A stretch of 64,000 bases of DNA, from NCBI GenBank assembly GCA_030280995.1, contig JASXTE010000017.1, positions 8,575,998 through 8,639,997 of the forward strand, in the 5' to 3' direction. The notes below the pieces were generated by a model. The model had not been told where the DNA came from. It was given only the letters and a program-made list of their open reading frames with translations, and did not search any database. Origin of the DNA: Hemileia vastatrix. Taxonomy: Eukaryota; Basidiomycota; Pucciniomycetes; Pucciniales; Zaghouaniaceae. The translations under genes and the position numbers were made by a program. Below are positions 22,496 through 34,598 of the stretch, one piece after another; positions within the stretch are counted from its first letter, which is position 1, and every line of letters begins with the position of its first letter.

Positions 22496-25180
22496 TTATC
22501 CCTCCAATGAAGAATGTCCTCATTCTTTGAATTTTGTATTTTCAATCAAGTCCATCTAAAGCAAACAATAAAGGTTAACTTTTCCAAATTCAAAGTTGAA
22601 AACTGTTATTTAAAGATATATAAAATAGTGGTATATGGATCTTTGATTGTTAAAATTTTTAGGTATTTTGTTCACTTACAAATTATAAAAAACTAACTAT
22701 GATTAATATCCATAGGTAAAGATTTACATGTGGTTTTAGAGAGTATATTAAAACTTTACTTGAAAATTTTTTAGGTGAAATTTTATCTGCAGGGGAAGAT
22801 CAGAGTCCTTCATTGTATTTTGGCACTAATTGAAATAAATTTAGAGGTGTACACTGATCTTTATTGAATATCAGGGTCCACAAAGTATTTTTGCCTGCAA
22901 AAATGTGTTCAATGATATTTTTAGAGGTGAACCTTCATCTTTTGCTGAAGACCAGAGTACACCATTGTATTTTGGCTTTGATTAAAATTGTATGAAAGAT
23001 TTTGAGAAGTGTACTGTCGTTGAGTCATCTAGAAGAAGGAGAAGAAGAAGAAAAAATGAAGAGGAGGAGAAGGAAGAAATAAAGGAGGGATAAAAAAAGG
23101 TAGTAAAAAATGAAAATAATAAATACTTTAAAATTATTAAATCAAATAAGAAAGATGCAATGACAATATAAGAGGAATGACACGACAGTGAGGTTTGGCT
23201 TATTGGTAAATTTTTAATTAAGTAAGTTAAGATTTCTCTGCGCGGCTAACAATTATTTTTATTAATAAACTTAATGCAACCTGGGATTAATTATTGAGTA
23301 TTTATATTAGATTTTTAATTCTAATAAAAAATAATAATGTATTGTAAGTATAAAATATTTGTAATGTAATTGATGAGGCTACAGGGGGTTACCCAAGGCC
23401 CTTATATAGGCAAGGGGCCCTCTGAAGCGCCAAATTAAAGTATATACAACTAAAAATAAAATAAAAATAACATGTAACAAAAATTGAGTAAGTGCAAGGG
23501 AACCCCTGAAACAATTAACTAACACACATGAGTAAGAGCCTAAAACTCCCTAAATTAATACCAAACATGTAAAATAAAATTAGGAAGTAATTAAATAAGT
23601 TTGAGACGCAATAAAACAATTATATTAATTTAATTCATGTATGATTACTCTTTTAAAAGAAACCAATTTTAAGTGAAACATAAAAATGAAATTAGTTTAA
23701 CACATAAAAATAGTGTAATTAATTAATTTAGTTAAAACATGAGTAATTAATTATTTTAGTTACTTTTATTAGTGAAATAGTTATTTTAAGTGAAAACAAA
23801 TACTTATTATAACAAAATTACTAAACTTTAGAATAAAACATTAATAAAAAATTTTAATAAAGTGTTTTAACTTTTTTAATACTTTTATGACACAATTATG
23901 GATCAAAAAAGTGCCCAATATTATTTTTATATAAGATATGTAAGGTTTTATTTAATATATAAATTTAACTGATTAATTTAATTACATTATAAGTTAAATG
24001 TACACCTATAATAATAATATATGTTTATATTTAATTAATTAATAATTTATATTTATTAAATACAAAAAAATGTGCTGTAACTTATAGAATAAAAAATATA
24101 TTATGCTTAATTTAAATGTATAATTAAATTATATAATAATAAAATTAATATAACCCTTATTTTACTTATATTCAATAAGATACATATATAATTTTATTAT
24201 GCAATACAATATTAATTTATATACATACAATGCATACTTTTATTCCCTCTTTTAGATTCAGTAAATTGAAATAACATTTAATGGGCTCCTGGCATAGCCT
24301 GGCTGACATGTACCCTGATCTTTGTGCCAAGATCAGATTCCATAAATATGTTTTTGCTGTTATTCAAAAAGTACATGAAAATTGATGATGTGTACCCTGA
24401 TATTTGGGTGAAGATCAGGGCCCACCTTTGTATTTTTGCCTGGATTAACTTTTTTGTGAGCTGATTTGAGAAGTGTACCCTGATCTTTGAGCAAAGATCA
24501 CAGTCCACAAATGTGTTTTTGCTGTTATTCAAAAACTACATGAAAATTAATGATGTGTACCCTGATCTTTTGGAAAATATCAGGGTCCACCTTTCATTTT
24601 TGTGTGTATTCAAATTTTTCTTTACTTTGAAAATAAATTACCCCTGTTCTAACACCCTTCATCAGAATTATCCATTGAATTTTTACCTTTCCACACATTG
24701 TGCTTGAAAATTGAAGATTTGTACACTTATTTGAACACAAAAATCAGGGTACATATTTTTTTTCTCCTATTCAAATAATTCTTGAAATTTGAAGAGGTAT
24801 ACTCTGATCTTTGGCCAAAGATCATGGTATACCATGGTATTTTTTCCTGCAACCATGTGTTCAATGATATTTGTAGAGTTGGACCTTCATCTTCAGCCAA
24901 AGATCAGAGTCCACCATTGTACTTTGGCCTTGATTAAAATTGAATGAGAGATTTTGAGAAGTGTACCGTGATCTTTGGGAAAATTTCTGGGTGCACATAA
25001 GTGGGTTTACCATCATATTGTTTTGTGTCATCACATTGTACTTGAAAATTGAACAGGTGCACCTTGATCTAAAAGAAATGGTCAGGATAAAAATGTGTAT
25101 TTTTGCTTTAATTCTAAGTGTTTTTGAAATTTGAAGAGTTGTACCTTGACCAATGGCTGTTAATAAGTGTCCATCATGGT
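22496..25180 (-). mobile_element. 3' end of a further family member (F) with hairpin array
   Basis: Minus-strand 'GAATGAGGACATTCTTCATTGGAGGGATAA' (split here: GAATGAGGACATTC, TTCATTGGAGGGATAA) precedes TGTGG exactly as the PPT does in A, C and D. The rest is non-coding and dominated by an 80-83 bp tandem array whose units contain a long inverted repeat, ACCCTGATCTTTG...CAAAGATCAGGGT. Units start near 22848, 22927, 24308, 24390, 24473, 24556, 24797, 24883 and 24960; a solo LTR splits the array. No Pol is visible, so the element is partial or non-autonomous. Confidence 0.55.
23015..24308 (-). mobile_element. Solo LTR, same family as 637-1440
   Basis: 1294 bp from TGTCGTTG to GGCTGACA with 5-bp duplication TGTAC (23010-23014, 24309-24313), inserted inside an array unit (flanks rejoin as 'gaagTGTACcctg'). 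AT-rich, with a 'ccctTATATAggc' promoter-like segment near 23399. No coding sequence. Confidence 0.8.
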
Positions 25181-25925
25181 ATTTTTGCCCTCTGAAATGG
25201 TCCTATCCTTTAATCACATCAATATTAATATTTTCTTAATAATCAAATCTATATTAATATTGACATATTTTCAATCTCCTTTAAAATATATTAATTATTT
25301 ATAACCCTTTGATAATCATTTATATGTATCTACTTACTTGATCATCTTCATATTTTTTTTACTATATACTTCAACATCTACATAAGATTCTATTATATTT
25401 TCAAGTTTTATGTTACTGTGCTTGTGTTATCTATGTCATTCTTATTGGCTTCAATATCAACTACATATCTTTCCTTCGGTCTCAATACATCAATATAAAT
25501 TTTTAAAAAACCCTTTTACACAAGATTAATCCCTTTTTGTAAACTTCACTATCTATATTTATACTGCTTTTCTTTATTTAGTGGAACCTCTTTACTCAAT
25601 TTTTTACGGTTCTCTCACATAGATACTTATCTACATATAACTCCATAACCTTGTTTTATAAAATTCTTTACCCTCAATTTGTTCCTTCAACCCACAGCCA
25701 TAATTTTACTCCACCTTTTCACACTACTTTTCCAAAGTTTCAGAACCTACATTTTATATAATCAGTATTTTCATCTTTTAAAAAAATTGTTAATATTATT
25801 TTTATTAAATATTTTTCTTACCCTCTTTTTCATCTCTATTCTTCTTAAGCAATGTTTCAACACTATCTGTTAAGTTGTGAGTTTTTCATGATCCTTTTGC
25901 GCCAGATCTTCTTTTTTAGTGTTAT
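25181..25925. other. AT-rich non-coding stretch
   Basis: Long T-rich sequence without a supported frame, repeat or RNA gene. A short frame at 25679-25873 has low-complexity Leu/Phe composition and I do not accept it. Confidence 0.4.
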
Positions 25926-26990
25926 TTAAATTTTTTCTTTCAATAATTTTAGCTTTGTTGTTTTGTCTTTTGTTTCAATGTACTGTGGAATGTCTATTTC
26001 TAGAAGAGAAAAAATTCCAAGTCCTTTGAATAGCTTCTTGGAGAATTTAATTGATGATTCCAGACATGTGAACCCTTCTTCCTCATTACATTTTGACATG
26101 TAATGCACTACTTCATTTGATGGCCAAAGTATCAACCATAGTCCGTCACATTTGTTGAAGTTTTGAAGTTTATTTTAGTCTCCAATTCTGTGAAAATAAA
26201 CTCTCATCCTTCTCTCCGTGGTTTTTTCTCATTGTATGGGTGCTCATCAAGTTCATTTTTATATGTATTTTTGGGGTACCAAATCCCAAATGCATATTGA
26301 CTCCTATCCCTATTGCAGTAGGGAGTGTTACTGTATCTGTTACCATTAATCCCCAAGGTCCATGTCAGATTTCCAAAAAAGAGTCCTCTTCCTCTTTAAA
26401 ACACAGTATATTTAACTCTTTTACCAATACCTGTGCTTCCTCATATAACTTCTTGGAAAACAACTGAAAGAAAAAACTATAAAAAACAATAATTGTTTTC
26501 TTGCTTGATATTTTTCAGCTTTTGTAATGTTTTTATTCACATTTTGCCCTAATACAATCTATTAATGTTTTACTCATTGGAAAAAAAGAAAAAATATTTA
26601 CTTAGATCAAGAGGAATTGATCATCCCATCAAAATTCCATCAACAAACATTACTCCACTTTCTTGTGGTCTATTATATGAGACCAGATGCTCCAAAACCT
26701 GAAGATCTCTCACAGCCTTTCTTTTATCATCAAGTTTATTGACCTTTTCTTAATTCTTCAATGAAATTGATGATATAATGTTTGGTCATGCACCTCTTTT
26801 TTTGGGCTGGATAAAGTATGTTCCCTCATTCAGCTGCTTGAAATATTTTAGGTTTAATGCTCCATATTGTGTTTTGTGTATTGATTTTACTTTTAGTTGT
26901 CTACCATACATCAGATTTCCATCTATTATGCTAATTCCCAGCCCTTCTGCTTCTTTACTTCCATAATATTTCTTTTTCCATTTTTGTTTG
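25926..26990 (-). pseudogene. Decayed TET/JBP-like 2OG-Fe(II) dioxygenase gene (tentative)
   Basis: Minus-strand coding blocks, in order: KYYGSKEAEGLGISIIDG...YFIQPKKRG (about 26795-26985), a FSKKLYEEAQVLVKEL block (about 26370-26460), a block ending SQYAFGIWYPKN (about 26260-26365, different frame), and CDGLWLILWPSNEVVHYMS...PQYIE (about 25960-26150). The FGIW and DG..LIxW...H blocks resemble the relic at 34599-35138 in order and spacing. Rust and other basidiomycete genomes carry many transposon-linked TET/JBP-like genes (established knowledge). Family membership here is inference. The first metal-binding site looks degraded and there are stops and frameshifts. Confidence 0.4.
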
Positions 26991-27169
26991 TATGTTTTTT
27001 CTTCCCTGCCCTTTTCCCTTGATTTTATTCTTTACCATCCTTTCTCAACAAGTCTTCTTCTGAATCACACATTGGTTACTCTACTAAAACTTGGATTCAG
27101 ATATAAATTTATGGTCAGTATATGAAACTTCTCAATCACTTAACTAAAATTAATTAAATGTTTTAGTTG

Positions 27170-28230
27170 ATATAACATGATTCAGAGTCTAAGAGGGGCA
27201 ATAATGCCTCAACAACATGCTTGCTGCATTCAACTTCAATCATGTTATTTCTAATTAATCAAACACTAGATAATATTTTGTTCTAAAATGAAGATACTTT
27301 GACATACCTTGATTCATTTTAATCCAAAGATTTTCAACCTCCTATTTGGTAACCAAAAAAAACAAGAACCAAACATTAATTAAAATTCAAATGACATTTA
27401 ATAATTATAAGTTAACATTACATGAATGAGTGACTAAGAGGGGAAATAATTCTCTAACAACATTCTTGCTGAATTAGTCATCAATCACATAATATTTACT
27501 ATTCCCAAAACTTGAAGTGAATAATTACAAAAAAAAATCCACATACTTTCTATAATCGCCAAGTTCTTGTGTACAGAAAATAATCTTTAATAAAAAATAA
27601 AAATAAAATAAAAAGGTATTAGTACAAACAATTAATACATCTAATAAATCTCTTGTCTAAATGTTTTGTGATTGAATGACTATGAGCAACAATATTAAAT
27701 TCACATCACTATTGCTGCATCAGTCATCAATCATGTTATATATTACCCCAAATTACAAAATTAAATGTGAGCAAAACCTAAGATTAATTACCTAGTTTCT
27801 TAATATTTCTATTTTCCCTTACTAGAACTGAGCTTACATGAAACAAATTTCATGCAAAATTCAAAATGTTAGTAAAAATATCTATTATTTTATGAAAATC
27901 TATCTGGTAAAAATTACATGATTTAGGTTACTAAGAGGAGCAATAATGCTCTAACAAAATTCTTTCTGAATAAGCGCTCAATCATGTAATATTTTCCCAT
28001 TATGAAAATTATAAAATAATATTTTTAAAAATTATAAACATTTACATATCTTTTATACCATGCAGCTTCTGTTCTCAAATAAGACTATGTAAAAGAAAAT
28101 TCAAGAAAAATTAGCAGCATCTTTTATTTATTTAAAACATTTTTTGGTATATATTACTTTATTGAGTTACTAAGAGGGGAAATAATGCTCTAACAACATG
28201 CTTTTTTTATTAGAACTCAATCATGTAATA
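27170..28230. repeat. Five regularly spaced hairpin cores
   Basis: A core of about 75 bp, 'acatgatt...TAAGAGGGG.AATAATGCTCTAACAACATGC...caatcatgt', occurs near 27190, 27435, 27681, 27932 and 28171. The intervals are 245, 246, 251 and 239 bp. Each core is bounded by AACATGATT/AATCATGTT-type inverted repeats and has an inner AGAG/CTCT stem. The sequence between cores has diverged. No coding frame. Confidence 0.75.
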
Positions 28231-29375
28231 GTACAAAAAAATTTAAAGTAATATTTTTGATTGAAAAAAAATAATTTTAAAGACCTTTACTTATGCAATT
28301 ATACAATTTTGGATATATGAGCGCAAAAGAACCTGAAGAAAAAAATTTAAGTCAATATCAGAACCACTCATAATAAGTTTAATTTTTTTTAATGCAACAT
28401 CAATCCATTCATTCACTAAAATTATTTGTAATATTTACATACTTTATCAGGCCCCACAGAAAATCAGGGGTGAACTGCTAGCAATTCCCTCTCCTGAACT
28501 TTAGAGTGTCCCTTCATTATGCCAGGTTAATGAATACTTTTAAACATAAGTAAATTAGAGTTAAATTTACATTTATTCTCAGATTGGTCCAAAAATGAAC
28601 CTTAATTGATCTCAAGTTATTCATAAGTTGATCAACTATAACCATGATTTTATCCTTCGTTTAGGACACATTGAGCACATATTGATCCAAAATAAGCTTG
28701 TGAATATCCAATATGATTATCAATTTAGAGGATGAAAAGTATTCCTTAAAATACCAAAGCACTACTTTTCATCCAAAAGATAAAGCATAAAATTATGAAA
28801 GAAAATTAAATTTACAATAATGATATCTTTTACTACATAATTTCAACAATAGATAAGTTTAGCAAATTTTTTTATCACAAATATTAATAACTATAGTGAT
28901 TGAAATAACTAATTCCATTCCTATTTTCAAATTTTAAAAAGATTATAGTCTTTTCTCACTTCAAATCTATTAAGTGTTTGTGAAACTAAATTTTGTATAC
29001 CTTTTTTTTACCTAAAATATAAGACCTACAGGCAATTGAAAATCAAAGCTTCAGTTATTCAATTAGAAGAAATATTTATATTTAAATAAAATTAAAAATA
29101 GTCCTTAAAGTGTATAACTTGAAAGGTTTTTATGGAAATTAATATTCAAGTTTTCCTATTAAAATATTTAATGCTTATATAAATCACTTTCACAAGTTTT
29201 GGTATGAGTACATGTGAAATAGTAACTGCATTTAAAAGTGGAAACCAATATAATGAAAAAAATATTTACAAATTTTATTTCAATTTAATATTTATCTGTA
29301 AAAATTTTTGAAAGTAATATTTTATTTATCTTCTTAAGGATCTCTTCCTCCTCTTCTACCCATCTACTTTTTGAT
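28231..29375. other. AT-rich stretch, no feature recognised
   Basis: No supported gene. A weakly palindromic GC-richer patch (28449-28540, 'caggcccc...caggggtg') could be a transposon edge but has no partner that I can find. Confidence 0.3.
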
Positions 29376-30345
29376 AGGGAGTCTTAAACTTGAACAAATA
29401 TGCCTGGCAGATTTCATTTGAAAACTGCCTCAAAAACACACCATGAAACATGGCTGATTTGGTACCTGAAATTTCAAACATGGGGTCAAATAAATCCTAC
29501 CTTAGTGCAAATTTTTCAATCACAGATCAGCCCACTAATATAAAGATCCTCTCAATTCACCACACATGAAATCTTTCCCCTCCCACTTTTTTGATACAAA
29601 TTTTTACACACCATTCCCAAGTAAGTTTTTCAATTTTCATTCCTTTCTTTATAAACAATTCCTGATCAAGTTTATATCCTCAAAACTCAGTCATCATGCT
29701 TATCACACAACAAAATTCTTAACACATCCCTTTTAAATCCTTTTTTCATGCTCTCAAAATGATCAAGTTGCATGTAATTTCCACTTGGGTTTGTTATTTT
29801 ATTTTTGCATATTGACTTTGATTTTGAATTTTCACTGAAAGAATTTTTTTTCTCTTCCTTATTCATTTTGGTTCATCATCTCAACATGAAGTTGCATATT
29901 TTCAGAAATCGTATAATTTTTTATTCTTTCTGTTTTTCAATGATCCCTCATATCCTTTTATTCATTGTCTCTCACTTCCTTAACTCTTCTTCTATTTCTT
30001 TTATCCATCACTTCTTGAACTTCTATCTGATCCTTTTACATCTCTGAAGACATCTTATCAGGTAAGTCATTCTCCCACCATCTTTTTTCAATTTTAACTG
30101 ATTTTCTTTTTCTGAATTTGTGTTTTTTATTGTTTCTATTTCTTTTTTTTGTTTTCTCAAATAACATTTCCTTTTTTAGGAAGGTTCTTCAGAAGCCTGG
30201 CTCTCATATCCACCAAACAAAATCTGATTTGGCTTACTGGTTGTTGAGATATTTATCATCCACTTAGCTCAAACTTCCATAAACTTTTTTTCAATCTTCT
30301 TAGGTAGGTCTTACTCTGGAACAAATATAATACTTAAAATTAGCA
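29376..30345 (+). mobile_element. Fragment related to the right part of the TIR transposon
   Basis: 29780-29910 aligns with the reverse complement of 36190-36350 ('cacttgggtt', 'ttgcatatt', 'ctcaacatgaa.ttgc', 'gaaatcg.ata'). Both are followed by a splice-donor-like AGGTAAGTCA (30060; minus strand near 36105). A subterminal hairpin GGCAG/CTGCC lies at 29404-29430. This is probably an inverted, diverged copy of the 33110-36829 transposon's right part, or of a relative. Ends are not resolved. Confidence 0.45.
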
Positions 30346-30598
30346 AAGGTAGCTAAAATATATATTTTAAGCCCATTTATAATCCCTGGCTTTAATTTTT
30401 ATAACCCTTTTTTTATCTTTATTTTTTGTTAAGTCAAAAAAAGAGTCAGAAATAGAATTAGGGTTATTCAAATGATATATCACTACACACCAAGTAAGAT
30501 ATCCCTCATGGGGATATCCAGCACGGGTTATGGATATTTTATGGAGGTACATAAGGTCAAAAAATAACTATAAGAAAAGTAAGTGCGAGAAACGTTTT
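30346..30598. other. Spacer with a perfect short palindrome
   Basis: Contains GATATCCC/GGGATATC (30498-30518, 5-nt loop), 80 bp from element C's LTR. No gene seen. Confidence 0.35.
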
Positions 30599-31860
30599 TG
30601 GTAGACTCTTACACTTGCCTTGCTGTAAGCAGAATCCAAAGGAGTTGGATGAACCGTAGAAAAAACTGTCCTTCTTAGTAAAATAAAGGTTTCTCAAATA
30701 ACTAAGCTTACTAGTCTACTTGAATTGATTTAAAATATAGATGAAACTCTGATTTTATGAACACTTATTGAGATTTAGAATTAGCAGCTGTTGGAAAAGA
30801 AATACTGATAACAACAATTAAGGTGTACCAGTGAAAGATCTGAAAAGAGAGACTTATATATTTTTATAAATATTTTATTTTAATGAGTTAACAATAAAAA
30901 CAAGTCCTTGAGATGGAGAACTTTCCAATGATACCGTATATGTGATGAAAATATAATTGTTTTGTTGTATTTCAAAAGTGTTATAAAAATATAAATGTTA
31001 AAAGGGTATTATAATTTATTTAAATTTGTTGTTATATGTTAAATATTGTTATTAATCAAAAAATACTCTTATTATCGAAACTAAAAGACAAAAAACATGT
31101 AGATACTAAGATTCTCCCTTCTATCTAATTCTCCTACTCCAGACCTTTCCAACAATACCCTACATGCATAGGATCAACAATAGACTATTGATCTAACAAT
31201 CATAATAAATTCTAAAAAAATTTTACCACAATAGCCAAACTTTTTTGCAGTGACCAAACTTTGCACTGGTGATCAGACTTTTCTACAGTGACCAAACTTT
31301 GCACTGGTGATCAGACTTTTCTACAGTGACCAAACTTTACCACAGTGCCCAGACTTTTCTGAAGTAACCACACTTTTCCACAGTGCCCAGACTTTTCTGC
31401 AGTGACCAAATTTTGCACTGGTAATCAGACTTTCCCATTGTGAGAAAATTTTGCTACAATGAGCTCTTTTTTCCAAAATGAGCTAAATTTTCCACAGTGA
31501 GTTAATTTTTTCACCATGACCAAACTTGGCCAAAATGACAGAATTTTTCCAGTACACTTTGCTTTTGCACCAGAAAATCACCACAGCAAAGAAGAGCGCA
31601 CTGGAGCGCACCAGAGCGCACCAGAAAAAAAGTGTCCATTCCAAAAGCACACTTCATTCACCAAAAATACAAATCCATAAAACCATCAAATCACAAAAGA
31701 AATAACACATACAACCATTCCAAAACACCAAAAATCAACCCAAAAAAATCTAGTTAACTCCCTTCAACCAAATTAACACCTGGTAACACCATGGTTTTCT
31801 TCCAACCAAGTTCCAATCAAATTTTCACCTAAGTGGCCTTCCCAGATTTGGAATGCCACA
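30599..31860 (-). repeat. 3' LTR of element C
   Basis: Minus-strand TGTGGCATTCC (31860) to CTACCA (30599), 1262 bp, a clean TG...CA pair. It has the U5 hairpin (CTTACA/TGTAAG) at 30609-30630. The middle (31225-31500) is a degenerate tandem repeat of about 21 bp ('cagtgaccaaacttttctg'), and 31595-31622 repeats 'gagcgcacca'. Both are absent from A and D LTRs. Confidence 0.8.
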
Positions 31861-32470
31861 TCCTCCCTCCAATAAGAAATGTCCCCATTCCAACCAATTA
31901 TGCATTCTAATTAGTTTATTTTGATGAACATTTTTTTAGCTGGTCTTCTACAAATTTAAACTGTTTCTCTTCTTTTCCGGCTCTTGATATAAATCATAAT
32001 AATAATAAAAATAAATTTTTGTGATGATTCAACGGCTGAGAGATACTTTTTAATCCCTTCAGACTCCTATATACCAGTCTTCCCACTATGTCACATCATG
32101 AGAGAGTGGAACTCCCTAATGAGCTGAATACACTTGATTCCATTCTCATAGGTCCCCCACTGAGCCGAATTCTTTGATTCCAATCTCTCCATGAGGTCCT
32201 CCAAGCTTCCACCAAACATCCTAACTCTGAGGCTTTAAAATAGAACAATATTAAATCCAACTACCACCCCGACTTCTGAATCCTTCATCACAATTTTCAT
32301 CCATTTTCTATTCAGCAACCTTTACAAAATACTTTTAGCCAGGCTTCCAATATTTAATTTCAAACTTTTAGACCATGTTATAGCGCAACAAATTTCACCT
32401 AATTAAACCATTATGCCTTCTTAGCATCATTACCTCCTAAAATTTTATCCTCCTAAAGCTAAACAGTACC
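31861..32470 (-). other. PPT and 3' segment of element C
   Basis: The PPT reads TATTGGAGGGAGGA on the minus strand. The rest matches A 12830-13437, including the 'gattcca...gagcc' units, and lacks the antisense gene. Confidence 0.65.
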
Positions 32471-32485
32471 AAATAGATTAATATT

Positions 32486-32965
32486 CCAGTTTAAAGTCTT
32501 GGTGGACCAAACATTTAATCAATTTCCAGTTCCAACTATTATCCTGAACCTTTCTCCAAAAATATCCATAAAATATTGAATGTCTTGAAAATTAGCCAGT
32601 TTAAAGTCTTAGAGTACTAACAGCATATCTTGAAATAAAATCATAAACAGCCAGTTTAAAGTCTTAGAGGACTAAAGATCCAATGAGGAACCGAATTCTT
32701 GAAATAAAATCATAAAAACTATCCATTTTAAAGTGTTAGTGGACTAGCAGATTCAATGAGGAACCAAATTCTTGAAATAAAATCGTGAAAACTATCCAGT
32801 TTTAAGTCTTAGTGGACTAACAGATCAAATGAGGAACCAAATTATTGAAATAAAATTGTAAAAACTATCCAGTTAAAAGTCTTAGTGGACTAACAGATCA
32901 TGAATACAAATAAGACCTTAAAGGAAATCTTGAAAAGAAGCTAGTTTCAATTCTTTGAGGACTCA
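32486..32965 (-). repeat. Distal hairpin array of element C
   Basis: About seven units, mostly AGTC/GACT with loop CACTAA and tail TTTAAACTGG. The first (32486) is of GGTC type. Spacing is about 55-65 bp. Confidence 0.75.
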
Positions 32966-33381
32966 GCATTTTGAAGTAGGATCCAAATTTGCTCAAGCTC
33001 CTCTTGACCCTTTTTCCTATATAAATTATACTATAAAAAAATAAACCAAAAGAAAATCAAAAATTAAATTTATCAAAATTTGAAAAAAATAATTGTATGT
33101 TTATATATTAGGGGGTGTCAGTTCTGGCAAATCCGCACTTAAATAAGTGTGGATTTCAAAAACACACTAGCCCCAATAATGGTGGATTTCAAAATGAAAT
33201 AAGTCACTTATTTCACTCAAATCGGCACTTTCTCAACCAAAAGTGCTGATTTCACCATCAAGTCCCATTTTACTGATTTGTCAGCATTATCCCATTCATA
33301 CGCAGCACTCCGCAGCATAACACTTCATAACTCAAAACATCGTACATCACTTATATCTTCATATCATATCATATAAGAGTC

Positions 33382-34209
33382 ATGCCTTCCTCACTTTCAA
33401 ATCGTGATAAATTACATAAAGCAATGACTTTCATGGCTCTTGAACTGCTCTTGGACTCTGATTGCGATTCTGATTCTGATCTAGAAGAAGATTTTGTCTT
33501 TTTATCAAAAATGGCCACTAAAAGTTACCTTCTTCCCGGAAAGCCTCAAGTAATTTATACCCCCAAGTACACCATCCAAACACTTCTTAAACTATCTACA
33601 CCCAGTTTTAGACAGCTGTTCAGGACTTCTCAGGAATGTTTCCTTAAATTTCTTGAGCTTATTCAGGATCATCCCATATTTCACAATAATTATCAAAAAG
33701 AACAACAACATCCTTCAATTTAATTGGCCATCACACTATGTCATTTGGGTTCAAATGGTAATGGAGCCGCTTTGAAATGTTTAGAAAATGTCTTTGATTT
33801 AGGGTATGGTTCAGTTAACACTTATACCAAACAATGTATCACTGCCATTAACTCCTTGTAATCTCAACTTCTCACCTGGCCAACAAAAGAAGAGCGACTT
33901 CAATCATCTCAGGTTATGCAAGCAGAGGGCTTCCCAGGATGTATTGGTTTTGTTGATGGTACTGCTATTCCTTTGAGCCAGAAACCTGCTCAAGGTGGAA
34001 ACAATTACTTTCACATTCTCATCAAAAATTTTCACCAAAATATTTACAAGTCAAAAAAATTCTATATCTGTTTAAAAAATTGGCAATACTCTCCCCTGAA
34101 TTTTATTGAAGCAAGGGGTGGATATCACCAAAATTTTTCTAAGTCATCAATTTCACATGTCAGATTTAAAAATTTGGCAATACCCCCCCCCTGCATTTTA
34201 TTGAAGTAA
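33382..34209 (+). pseudogene. DDE transposase relic (DDE_Tnp_4 / Harbinger type)
   Basis: A single frame from ATG 33382 with TAA at 33721-33723 and another near 33859. An acidic N-terminus (DSDCDSDSDLEED), then FRQLFR...CFLKFLELI, LCHLGSNGNGAALKCL and GFPGCIGFVDGTAIPLSQKP. The FVDGT aspartate is the likely first catalytic residue. Homology ends soon after at about 34000, where low-complexity sequence containing a 70-bp near-duplicate ('ttggcaatac.c.cccctg', 34081 and 34175) takes over. The other two catalytic acids are not found. It would cut and paste its own ends; this copy is dead. Confidence 0.65.
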
Positions 34210-34219
34210 GTGGTGGAAG

Positions 34220-34440
34220 TCATCTAAATTTAATATAATTACATAAATTATTAAATAAATATCTAATATATATCACTTTCCCTAGTTTAAAGTAATGACA
34301 ATACCTTAAGCCAAAATGCAGATCAAATCTAGAAACAAAAGTTTGTGACTTTCCACAAGTATAGGCTATAGGAACCCCATGAAACAAATAAATGTTATCA
34401 TGATTACCATTTATACAACACAAGGTCGTGGGCCCATTAC
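34220..34440 (-). pseudogene. Unrecognised coding-like fragment in the TIR transposon
   Basis: A minus-strand frame with mixed composition (GPTTLCCINGNHDNIYLF, HGVPIAYTCGKSQTF) lies downstream of the dioxygenase relic, closed by a stop upstream. I do not recognise it. It could be a lost domain of either transposon gene. Confidence 0.3.
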
Positions 34441-34598
34441 TTTAGTTGAGGAAATTGATACATAAAAAATATTTATTAAAAATTTACAAAAAAATATAAA
34501 ATTTTTCGATGACAACTCTAATCCCCATACTTTTTGGATCTAAATAAAGTTTTTTTAAATCAATTAACTTTACCTTCTTTCATTACCTTATTGATTCT

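Noticed and set aside
29805..30047. 80-aa Phe/Leu/Ser-rich plus frame
   Set aside because: Composition is that of pyrimidine-rich DNA, and the region aligns to non-coding sequence of the TIR transposon in the opposite orientation.
33107..33112. TTA target duplication typical of Harbinger
   Set aside because: TTA is present on the left only; the right flank gives TAT. The matching duplication is ATT, so I did not force the standard target.
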